From Hofstenia miamia (lineage: Eukaryota; Xenacoelomorpha; Acoela), in NCBI GenBank assembly GCA_004352715.1, contig SCFE01000046.1, forward strand, positions 1,577,152 through 1,641,151: DNA of 64,000 nt, read 5' to 3'. Under the pieces are notes generated by a model. It was given only the letters and a program-made list of their open reading frames with translations. It was not told the DNA's origin and made no database searches. The first letter of the stretch is position 1; each line of letters begins with the position of its first letter. A program made the position numbers and the translations under genes. This document shows positions 13,032 to 21,391 of the stretch, one piece after another.

Positions 13032-13072
13032 TTTGCTGATGATGATTATATAATATAATCGAAACGTTCAAA
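13032..13072 (+). ncRNA. Hammerhead ribozyme, minimal type, copy 1
   Basis: Seen: TTTG (13032-13035, stem I) and the core CTGATGA (13036-13042) are followed by one extra T. Stem II is GATTATA with a TAA loop and TATAATC (13044-13060). The core GAAA (13061-13064) follows. ACGT (13064-13067) acts as a palindromic, loop-less stem III, with the predicted cleavage base T at 13068, then CAAA (13069-13072) closing stem I. Known: Penelope-like elements carry minimal hammerheads in their terminal repeats. A self-complementary stem III suggests activity as a dimer. The GUU cleavage triplet is weaker than GUC. Confidence 0.75.
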
Positions 13073-13601
13073 GTGTTTTCCTGTTAGAATGTATTCATTA
13101 AGTAAACATTCAAATATATATATATATATACATTAGGGATGTGCCGGAATCCGGTGAAATTTAACTTGTTTACTTGATTTAAAAATGGAATTTTCGAGGA
13201 TAAAGCTATATTTTTTCTATGATATGGAAGTTGACAAGCAACAAACCAAGTTTTTCTGACCTATCAAGACGTACGCTATTTAGTATTTATTTATTTTCAT
13301 CGGTTTAAGGTCGATGTTAATTGAGCAACCAAAAGTCATATTTTTTCTGTTGGTTTATTTTGCAGTCTGCTTAAAATTAGTTTTTGGAGCTGAACTGCAG
13401 TTAAATAGAAGAACNAATTTTAAGATCATTAGAAGAACAAAATATACAAAAATTGCAGAAGCCATTGAAATTAACAACATCGACAAAACAAAGTTATTAA
13501 ATAAACAAATTAATCCAACTAAGTATTTATATTTATTATAGATTTCATTTTATAATTTTAGTGTAGTTTATATATTGTAAAAATATTTTTTCCGCAAATT
13601 A

Positions 13602-13642
13602 TTTGCTGATGATGATTATATAATATAATCGAAACGTTCAAA
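13602..13642 (+). ncRNA. Hammerhead ribozyme, copy 2
   Basis: This motif is identical to the one at 13032-13072, displaced by 570 bp within the duplicated Penelope terminus. Two tandem ribozymes would cut a read-through transcript into a unit-length 569-570-nt RNA, if the duplication is real. Confidence 0.7.
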
Positions 13643-14062
13643 GTGTTTTCCTGTTAGAATGTATTCATTAAGTAAACATTCAAATATATATATATATATA
13701 CATTAGGGATGTGCCGGAATCCGGTGAAATTTAACTTGTTTACTTGATTTAAAAATGGAATTTTCGAGGATAAAGCTATATTTTTTCTATGATATGGAAG
13801 TTGACAAGCAACAAACCAAGTTTTTCTGACCTATCAAGACGTACGCTATTTAGTATTTATTTATTTTCATCGGTTTAAGGTCGATGTTAATTGAGCAACC
13901 AAAAGTCATATTTTTTCTGTTGGTTTATTTTGCAGTCTGCTTAAAATTAGTTTTTGGAGCTGAACTGCAGTTAAATAGAAGAACTAATATATATATATAT
14001 ATATATATACTGGTAATAATCCTAAGACTTTGAATATTTTTATGAACACTTTTATTGCTTTT

Positions 14063-14107
14063 ATGGCGACATGTTTCGACAAACATTGTTGTCATCTTCA
14101 AGCATTT
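14063..14107 (-). ncRNA. Degenerate hammerhead-like motif from another Penelope-type terminus
   Basis: On the minus strand TTGAAGA stands where CTGANGA is expected, so the essential first C is T. One T follows, then stem II GACAA / TTGTC, then GAAA. ACATGT is a palindromic stem III, followed by C, giving a GUC cleavage triplet. A short bulged stem I (ATGC with GCCAT) can be drawn. The layout matches the motif at 13032, including the extra T, but the lost core C should inactivate it. Probably the end of a different Penelope-like copy in reverse orientation; no coding part was found next to it. Confidence 0.5.
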
Positions 14108-14109
14108 GT

Positions 14110-15340
14110 AGCTGCTTGAATATTTTTACTTTTAATATATAAAATATTGCAAATTCCATTCTCATCAACGCAAACCGTTTTGAATTAGAATTCCCTTATG
14201 TACTACCAAAATGTGCATACAGTTATGCTGATTTTCAACAAAATATGTGGATACAACACAATTTATAAATGTTCAGAAATCATTACTAGTTGACAAGCAT
14301 TCCGAATTGTAGGCATAGTTTTACAATTACAATAGTCTAATTAATGAATCTGTATTATATAAAAATGAGCTTTTCATTTTACTAGAAATATATTGTGTAT
14401 AAACTTTAAAACAGCATTTTGGTAAATATCGAAACTCCTTTAATGTTACTTTAAAATACTGAATGATCATTAATACGGTCAGATTAAAGCCGGTTAATCA
14501 GGTTAAAAAATTCAATTTTGATTTTCAAATTTTATTGATTACAATGATTGCAGTGTTACAATATAATAGAAAGAGTGGCAAAAGCTGCAAAGGATTCTTC
14601 CTTGTTGTAATTCTAGTATCGGTACTAATCTACATTTTGCTATTCAAATTATGGAATATCAATATTTGAAAAAAATCATCAAAATTAAGAGAAAATGATG
14701 CCCCTACTCTAACATGTTTGAATTCGCATTGTTGTTGTCAGATTATATTTTAAATAGATAAAATTATTCATAAAGTTCTAAATTTCTTATTCTATTCCAT
14801 TTTGTTTAACTACATACATTTCTGACATTAAATTTTGATAGACTTTGCATTTCTGGAAAGGTTTTCTTCTTTATATCCCTGTTCTTATAACAGGAATCTC
14901 ATACAAAAGGCCGTTGCCTCACTGTCTCTATCAACTTTGATTCTAAACCATCAGTCATGTTACTGTTAAATATTGATCGCAGAGCTTATACTCTGTTAAT
15001 TTAAAAATTGATTTGAAAATAGACATTCTTCCTATGGGTCAGACATTGTTAATTATTCTACTTGAAAGAATTAGGTTGCTTTGGGATTTGTTTTTGTTTC
15101 AATTCAAAGCACGTAAATGCTACATAAACATAACTGAGATCGCAATTTTTTCACATTTACTTATTCTCTATTCCAATCAAAAGCATAACAATTTTACTCA
15201 CATAGAATATATTTAATTATTTAGTACTAAACAAAGTGCAAAAAATCAAGATTTCATTAAACAGTAGTTAACTTTGATTAGTAATATTGTTCTAATTTGT
15301 GTTAAATCGCTATACAATTGTTAATTAATTTGATTCGAAA
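14110..15340. other. AT-rich sequence, no gene seen
   Basis: Only isolated short open frames (for example 14463-14669 and 15013-15216), rich in Ile, Leu and Lys as expected from AT-rich DNA. No motif recognised. Confidence 0.5.
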
Positions 15341-15534
15341 ACATGCATGGCTCATGTTTTGGGTGTTTACACGGTGACACAAGACATAAGACACTCGAGA
15401 AAATCAAAATCTTTTGATATTCGAATGTTTTTCAGGTGCTCTACTTGAGTGGTTGAATGTCGCGTGTTTTGGGTGTTTAGACGTGACATTCGCTCATTGA
15501 AAACACAAGACATGCATGTCTCATGTTTACACGG
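15341..15534. repeat. Pair of short direct repeats around a small palindrome-rich segment
   Basis: acatgcatgg-ctcatg ... tttacacgg at 15341-15374 recurs as acatgcatgtctcatgtttacacgg at 15510-15534, the first copy having 9 extra bases. The segment between holds further copies of gtgttttgggtgttta. A later inverted pair, tgtttacagct (about 15569) and agctgtaaaca (about 15632), lies just outside. It may be a small MITE or the remnant of one. Confidence 0.4.
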
Positions 15535-15689
15535 GGTATTAGTTTTATTAATTGATCGTCCTCCACAACTGTTTACAGCTGAATTTGCCATATTTGAGCG
15601 CTCAATTGCGAAATACTATATTTCATTGATAAGCTGTAAACACACCTTAACCACGTCGGAGGCGCATTCTCAAATTTTATACTGAATTA

Positions 15690-16265
15690 CAAGATTCCTA
15701 AGGATATATTAATAAAAAACCAATAACATAGAACAGCCAAAATTGATAGGTAACTGATATCAGTTATAATTTTATTAATGTGTACTCTTTTGAGTACATT
15801 GACTTTAAAATTACCAAATATTGAATAAACGCAACTATGGATAATATTTTTTCTGAAATTTTATGTCTTTTTGGTTTTTGAATAAATACACCCTTTATAG
15901 GTGTTTCACATAAGTTAGGCATAAAATATTATCACAAGATTTGCAGATCTTTGATTTGTCTAATATAATTTTTTGCAAAACACACCGTCAATGTACTGTT
16001 TTGAATACATATATATTTTTACTTATTAGACTGCCATATAGGAATTCAAAATAAAAAGTTTATCTATGTTTAATACAATGTTTATCTCATTATATTTACA
16101 TAGGTGTTTATATATACTTGAAATATTAATGCTAGAAAATTTTAATATCTTGTGTGTTTGCCTTGAACATTTTGACATCACTTTTGTGCAATAGAAATTT
16201 CATATAGAAAATGCTTAAAGTGTTGTAGCAAAGAAAACACTAAAAGAGAATAATATATGTTTTCT
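15690..16265. other. No gene seen
   Basis: AT-rich sequence up to the target-site duplication of the LINE at 16266. Nothing recognised. Confidence 0.5.
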
Positions 16266-16374
16266 AAATTAGGTAGTGGGGGCTCCCAAACGCAGTCCTA
16301 AATTTAGAACTGGATGGTACCGACCAGTTCTGGTCCTGAAGCCCTAGGAATCGAGTAACAAAGAGCTTTATAGT

Positions 16375-16866
16375 TTATACTCCTGCAGGACTGCAAACCG
16401 GCCCCTCCAACGCCCCCAGATTGGTGGCGGAAGCCTGGTGTCTTCCTTCGTTGCCTATCAATGCTCGATTACAAAGGTTGGGGTGACAGGTCTTAATATG
16501 CCGTAAGTACCAACCTTTGCTCTTGTACGACTTGTAGCATCCCTTCGCTTCACACTTCCAGCAATTAGCATCCGCTATAGTCGTGGAGCTCTGCGTATGG
16601 TCATTTCTGACATGACGATTTAACGCCTTTTGGGCAGAAAACATACGCGCACACTCCGTGCACCTCAGGTGTCTCGTACTGGCATGTGTGAGCCTCGGTA
16701 CTGCTGCATAAGCCGCCCCAGCAATTCTATCCCGTAGCACCGCTGAGTCCCCGTTGATTGACTCTAATAGGCTGCTAACAACCTCTCTCGCGTTTCTTGA
16801 ATGAGTGCACGATGTGGTCAAAGTGGAAAACTGTTGAGACTCCCCAGAGTAACACCCATTAACCAC
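16375..16866 (-). CDS. C-terminal C2H2 zinc-finger region of the LINE protein, in the adjacent frame
   Basis: This frame overlaps the end of the RT ORF by 49 bases and continues to a stop at 16375. It contains LRCTECARMF followed by HVRNDH, a classical C2H2 finger. A second unit, CWKCEAKGCY ... RHIKTCH, is finger-like with an irregular Cys spacing. The methionine at 16866 has no special claim as a start. Most likely this is the real C-terminus of the RT protein, separated by a single indel or by a frameshift site. Fingers at the C-terminus could bind element RNA or target DNA; that is inference. Confidence 0.7.
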   Translation of the reverse strand: MVNGCYSGESQQFSTLTTSCTHSRNAREVVSSLLESINGDSAVLRDRIAGAAYAAVPRLTHASTRHLRCTECARMFSAQKALNRHVRNDHTQSSTTIADANCWKCEAKGCYKSYKSKGWYLRHIKTCHPNLCNRALIGNEGRHQASATNLGALEGPVCSPAGV

Positions 16867-19178
16867 TGCACATCAAGTACAAGCCGTTTCTCCCAACACT
16901 GACTCTTGCGTGCACTGACAACGTGGCCATTTCCTTCAGGAACAATTGATGCTTTTGTCATACTAAGCTCTAGGAACTCGCCACTATTTATGCTTTCTCT
17001 GTGCGCCAGCATCCGGCTTACAAAAAGTAAGCGCTTACGTGCTATTATAGTGCGCACTTGTTGGAAAGGCATAAGTCCATGTACTTGTTCCTTTGTGAGC
17101 TTTTCCCATAAGGAGACTCCACAAAAAACCCTTTTACAGGTATTCATGGAAGCCTCAAGCATCTCAAGTTCCCTACAAGATTCTGCCCAGGTTTCACACG
17201 CATACGTTAGTGTGGGTACCATCACGCCTCGTAGGAGTAAGAAGGAGAGTGCTTTGCCAAGCCCATTCTGACGTGCTACTCGCCGATAACGTATGATCTT
17301 GCCAAGTACATTTTTACACCGATGTCTTGCTTCGGAGAGGGCTGTCCCAGCAGTGCTGATCATCGAGCCTAAGTACTTAAACTCTGATACGAATTCAATG
17401 TTCTTTCCAGAGACATGAACTCTATCAGAGGTTCTTTCCGATGCTTTTGATAACCACATGCACTTGGTCTTTGGTACAGAGATATTAATACCTAGTGGCG
17501 CTAGAACTGTAACTAGGCCATCTAGATAGCTCTGTATTTGTTCCTCGGACCGGCCGAAAAGACAGAGATCGTCAGCATACTCTATGTGCTTAAGTTCCAC
17601 TTCCCCTTGTCCAAAGAAAGAGTTAAAAACAATTCCTTTGGGGGTTCCATGGAGTCCCTCACAGATCAGAAAGTGGAAAAGGAGGTTAAATAAGCACGGG
17701 CCGAGGACACATCCTTGTCGGACTCCACGCTCAAGTTTAAAACTTACTTGTGGACGTTCGCCGCGAATGTGTGCTATCGGTGTGTCATGCAAAGACTTTA
17801 TGATCGCAATTATCCGTTTTGGTACGCCAATTGCTAATAGACACTGCCAAATTACTTGCCTTGGTACGGAATCAAAGGCCTTTTGTAGGTCAATGAAACA
17901 CGCAAGAAGGTTTTCTTTCCGTAGTCTAGAAGCCTCCTGTGCTTGCCGCAGCACATGTATGGCCTGTATAGTTGACTTGCCAGCCCTAAAGCCAAATTGA
18001 GTAGGTGGAAGCACATGTTTCTCTAGAAGTATTTTCTCCAATCTGTTAAGCAGAATTTTTGCAAATATTTTTCCTCCGACATCCAATAAGAAAATGGTGC
18101 GGTAATTGTTAGGGTCGAGTCGGCTACCCTTTTTATGCAAGAAGATAACTTCTGCATCACACCATAGTCTAGGACATCTCTCCGTACTAAATACTAGCGC
18201 AAAATCTGCTACAAGGCGGTCAATAAGCGCACTTCCTCCATATCTGAAGGCTTCGCCAGTTAGCCCGTTGCAACCTGGAGCTTTGTGCATTTTTAACGAA
18301 TCTATCGCAGTTTTTACCTCATCGAAGCTTGGGGTCGAGGTAGCGTCCAAGACTTCAGGCTCGGATAGATTCAGCTTATTGATAAACGCCTGCGTATCTA
18401 AGTCCTTTGCAGATTGCTTAAATACTTCAGAGAAGTGCTTAACAAACTCGTATGGTTTAGGTTTGGCTTTAGTGTCAGACAGCCCAACATGCTTAACTCC
18501 AGCTATCTCCTGCATACACCTCTTGATGCCGCCCCAGTCGCAGTCGTCACCTGCTTCATCAAGGGTGTCCAGTGCCTCCATAAGGATGGCCAGCTTACGC
18601 CGCCTAATGCAGTTTGTCACTGCCCGCTTAGCTTGACGATAATCCTTTAAGCTACTCGCGCTTTGCTTGCTCAAGAATACTAGTTTGGCTTTCCGCTTGT
18701 GATCAACCGCCGCCTTAACTTCCTCACAATCGTAGACCAAGTCTACTTTAGGACGTTTGATTTTTTGAGGAAGGGCTTTAAGTGCACTTTGCATACTCGC
18801 CACAGTATTCTCGTATCCCGGTTCCGCTCGCTTTAGTAACCTTTCGAGATTTAATGCATAAGCATTCCTTACTTCCGCGGATTGCAGTAGAGACCAATCA
18901 GGTTCCGTGCCTTTGGGTTGACTTTTCTCAGCGCAACAATCTTTAAGACGCCGAGGACGCCCTCTATCCTTCGAGGTTATCGAGGATAGGAGATCCATGA
19001 TAACTAAATCATGATCTGAGTCAAGACCAGTACCTCGCCAAGTTCTTACATCTCGAACACATTTCATACATTTTTCTGGGATTAAGAAAAAATCCAACAG
19101 TGACCTCTCACCTGTGTTAGGGTGTGTCCACGAGGTGCTGTGCACTTTCTTGTGCTGAAAAAATGTATTAGCAAGAAC
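16818..19178 (-). CDS. LINE ORF2: end of APE endonuclease plus reverse transcriptase (5'-truncated)
   Basis: The reading frame is open from the truncation point at 19178; a GTG at 19143-19145 opens a 775-codon stretch but is not a real start. The first about 60 residues are the end of an exonuclease-endonuclease-phosphatase domain, with LLDFFLI and GLDSDHDLVIM giving the catalytic SDH. The RT has HKAPGCNGLTGE, NNYRTIFLLDVGGKIFAKIL, FIDLQKAFDSV with the catalytic Asp, GVRQGCVLGPCLFNLLF, and EYADDLCLFG with catalytic ADD. KYLGSMIS and a C-terminal RT-like tail follow. All RT catalytic residues are present. It ends at 16818 after reading out of frame into the finger region. The family is CR1/RTE-like in style; the exact clade is not certain. 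Confidence 0.88.
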   Translation of the reverse strand, partial: VLANTFFQHKKVHSTSWTHPNTGERSLLDFFLIPEKCMKCVRDVRTWRGTGLDSDHDLVIMDLLSSITSKDRGRPRRLKDCCAEKSQPKGTEPDWSLLQSAEVRNAYALNLERLLKRAEPGYENTVASMQSALKALPQKIKRPKVDLVYDCEEVKAAVDHKRKAKLVFLSKQSASSLKDYRQAKRAVTNCIRRRKLAILMEALDTLDEAGDDCDWGGIKRCMQEIAGVKHVGLSDTKAKPKPYEFVKHFSEVFKQSAKDLDTQAFINKLNLSEPEVLDATSTPSFDEVKTAIDSLKMHKAPGCNGLTGEAFRYGGSALIDRLVADFALVFSTERCPRLWCDAEVIFLHKKGSRLDPNNYRTIFLLDVGGKIFAKILLNRLEKILLEKHVLPPTQFGFRAGKSTIQAIHVLRQAQEASRLRKENLLACFIDLQKAFDSVPRQVIWQCLLAIGVPKRIIAIIKSLHDTPIAHIRGERPQVSFKLERGVRQGCVLGPCLFNLLFHFLICEGLHGTPKGIVFNSFFGQGEVELKHIEYADDLCLFGRSEEQIQSYLDGLVTVLAPLGINISVPKTKCMWLSKASERTSDRVHVSGKNIEFVSEFKYLGSMISTAGTALSEARHRCKNVLGKIIRYRRVARQNGLGKALSFLLLRGVMVPTLTYACETWAESCRELEMLEASMNTCKRVFCGVSLWEKLTKEQVHGLMPFQQVRTIIARKRLLFVSRMLAHRESINSGEFLELSMTKASIVPEGNGHVVSARKSQCWEKRLVLDVQWLMGVTLGSLNSFPL

Positions 19179-19190
19179 AAATTAGGTAGT

Positions 19191-21255
19191 AAAATTTCTT
19201 GCGCACCAATAAAATGATTTCTATTTATGTGATTAGCTATTTATCTTGTGCACTCAAAAGAGTGCATACTTTCACAAAATATAGCCTAACAAAAATAAAC
19301 AAAATGCTCAGAGGTAAGATAACATGAGACGCATTGATATTATAAAAGTTCTAAAAATGAAACTTCAAACTATTTGTTTCCATTATAACCTCTACTTGCG
19401 AAAGGCTATGCATTAAAAATTTCCAAAATAGCGTAAATATTGTCCTTTGTTATGAAAGAAATTTCACAATACGCAATTGTAGCTGATAGTTACGACGATA
19501 TCATCAACAACAAAAATTAAAATGTATGTAGAAGTCTCATTTTAAAGTGTATTGTGCCAAAAACTTGAAACATTGGTAAATTTAATATGCGATTGCCGTA
19601 TTTTGAAGCAATCTCTTACGATTTAATTGAACGTAAACTGTTCTGAAACAAAATGAAAATGTAGTATACAGGTAACGAAAAGTGCTGACCACGTGGCATA
19701 TTTAACTTAGCTGGCCATGCTTCGAAAATGATGAATGACCGAATTTTATTAAACTAACTATAGGAACATAGCAGCCCAGAAATGTTTTGTAAGGATGTAC
19801 ATTTATAGAAAATGAACAGAATGAATTGACCAATTGCTTAAAAAATTGACTTTAAAATGTCACTTTAGTATTTGGGAATGAGAAACAAAGTAGTTTTAAT
19901 AAAAAAAATTACATAGCTGTATACATATTTGTGAATTAAAGGCATTACGATGCATCTGATAGTTGTTTAGATCAATTTGGTATCCTTATGAAGCATCGAA
20001 ATCAGCAAATTTAAGTATTAGTCAGAAAAAAATAGTTACATACTTCAAAATAAAATGAAAAGCTTAAAATGTTTGATACCATTAGTCGTCCACTTTCAAA
20101 GACAATCGAGATAGATATACTGCACTCCAATAACACTTCATAGACATGCACCCTAATAACTTCTAATAACTTCTAAATAAACTATTTTTTTGCAAAACTT
20201 CGCAATTAAGATTATCGGGTGTATTGAGCACCGCATTGCATATTCTGCGCCGACACACACACACACACACACATTTCGCAGGTCCATACCATAGCTAAAA
20301 TTTAGCTGAGTTCAAAAATATTCGTTGTATGCGCAATCTATATGTAATATGTAAACAAAAATTTGAAGATCAAGTTATCACAAGGTGAAATTAATAAATT
20401 ATTGGCATTATGTAATAAAATAAATAGGCTATATCTCCACAAATAAACGTAAAATTAATACCATTTTGATGATTCGCTCTGTTCTTAGGAAAAGAAAAAA
20501 ATGAGTCCCAAATCTTCTTTTAAAACAAAGATATAACATTATTTTTTAAATGGGTGATATGCAGAAGCAAGATAAGTTTCAATAAAAAAATACAAAAAAT
20601 TCAAAAAAACATTCCTTTTCCTAAACGATGCATACTACAATACATTCATTCCACATGTGAAGTTTGTAGACTTGTACTAATTATTTTCCAAAATTGCATT
20701 TGATTCTCAAGCATTTATGTATGTATTAGCTATAAAATTCAGTTTTTCCCAACTGTAAATTTAAAATGGGTTACTGAAAAGTCGACGAAAAATTAATAAA
20801 TCAGTAACATTAATACTAGTGATATTACTGATGGAAATACTGAATAGCAGCGGGATATGAAAAAACATGCATTGTGTAATTATTCAAAAAGGATTAAATA
20901 TATATTCAAGAATCAAATAAATCAAACGTTTAATCAAAGATTTGTCCAAATTCATGGTAAATAGAAGTGAAAATCGAACATAGAAATTAAAGATTACATT
21001 GGAATTGAGCCGCAAAATTTACAAACATATGCCCCTGTGATATATGAAAGTGATGTCATTCCAACTGAGCCCCTAAAGTATAATAACGCTTGTTAACTAT
21101 TTTGGCAACAAGATTAGCATTCAAAAGTTTTAGAAAAGAGTTTCTTCAAGAGTAGTTGGCATTTTGTGCAATCTTTTGTTTGCTGAAATCAGATTGAAAT
21201 GTTCTTCAGGTAATAAATTGACTTTATAGCTAGTTTTGAAATTAGGAGTATGTGC

Positions 21256-21256
<1 letters not shown>
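19191..21256. other. AT-rich sequence, no gene seen; (CA)n microsatellite
   Basis: No coding region was recognised. A dinucleotide (AC)n tract lies at 20253-20273. Confidence 0.55.

Positions 21257-21312
<56 letters not shown>
21257..21312. repeat. (TAA)n microsatellite, 5' side of the RLE LINE
   Basis: About 18 uninterrupted TAA units directly precede the RLE-type LINE. A shorter AAT tract follows that element at 23831-23850. Confidence 0.95.
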
Positions 21313-21313
<1 letters not shown>

Positions 21314-21315
<2 letters not shown>

Positions 21316-21360
21316 GGGATCGCGAAGACCCGGGTTCGAGCCCTGCCCCGACCCTTTTCC
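21314..21360 (+). other. tRNA-like segment with perfect B-box, possible SINE remnant
   Basis: GGTTCGAGCCC fits the RNA polymerase III B-box consensus GGTTCGANNCC exactly, inside a GC-rich stretch (cccgggttcgagccctgc) that can form a T-arm-like hairpin. It is followed by CCTTTT. No A-box or 5' tRNA half lies upstream, where the TAA tract sits, so this is a partial tRNA-derived piece and not a tRNA gene. Confidence 0.4.
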
Positions 21361-21391
21361 AATATGAAGAGCAAAGCAGGAAATAGACAAT

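Larger units (their letters stand above)
11401..13984 (+). mobile_element. Penelope-like retroelement, 5' part lost in gap, with duplicated 3' terminus
   Basis: It contains a Penelope-type reverse transcriptase, a remnant of a GIY-YIG endonuclease, and a non-coding 3' terminal region holding a hammerhead ribozyme. The last 569 bp occur twice in tandem (12846-13414 and 13416-13984), joined by a single N. Known: Penelope-like elements often show tandem terminal repeats (pseudo-LTRs) carrying hammerhead motifs. The 5' end falls in the gap before 11401. Confidence 0.8.
12846..13984. repeat. Tandem duplication (569 bp each) of the Penelope element 3' end
   Basis: Copies 12846-13414 and 13416-13984 have a constant offset of 570 and look identical. 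The base between them (13415) is N. Each contains the last codons of the element, the stop, one hammerhead motif, a short TA tract and the terminal sequence. This could be a genuine pseudo-LTR arrangement or a failed join of overlapping contigs. Confidence 0.85.
16266..19190 (-). mobile_element. 5'-truncated APE-type LINE with perfect 12-bp target-site duplication
   Basis: aaattaggtagt flanks the element on both sides (16266-16277 and 19179-19190). The insert is 16278-19178. Its 5' end (19178) opens directly inside the endonuclease coding sequence, as expected when reverse transcription stops early. It is visibly richer in G and C than its surroundings. The intact TSD and the long open RT frame point to a fairly recent insertion. 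Confidence 0.88.

Noticed and set aside
16906-18636. Plus-strand ORFs opposite the LINE RT
   Set aside because: They are antisense shadows of the RT frame, with no protein-like motifs.
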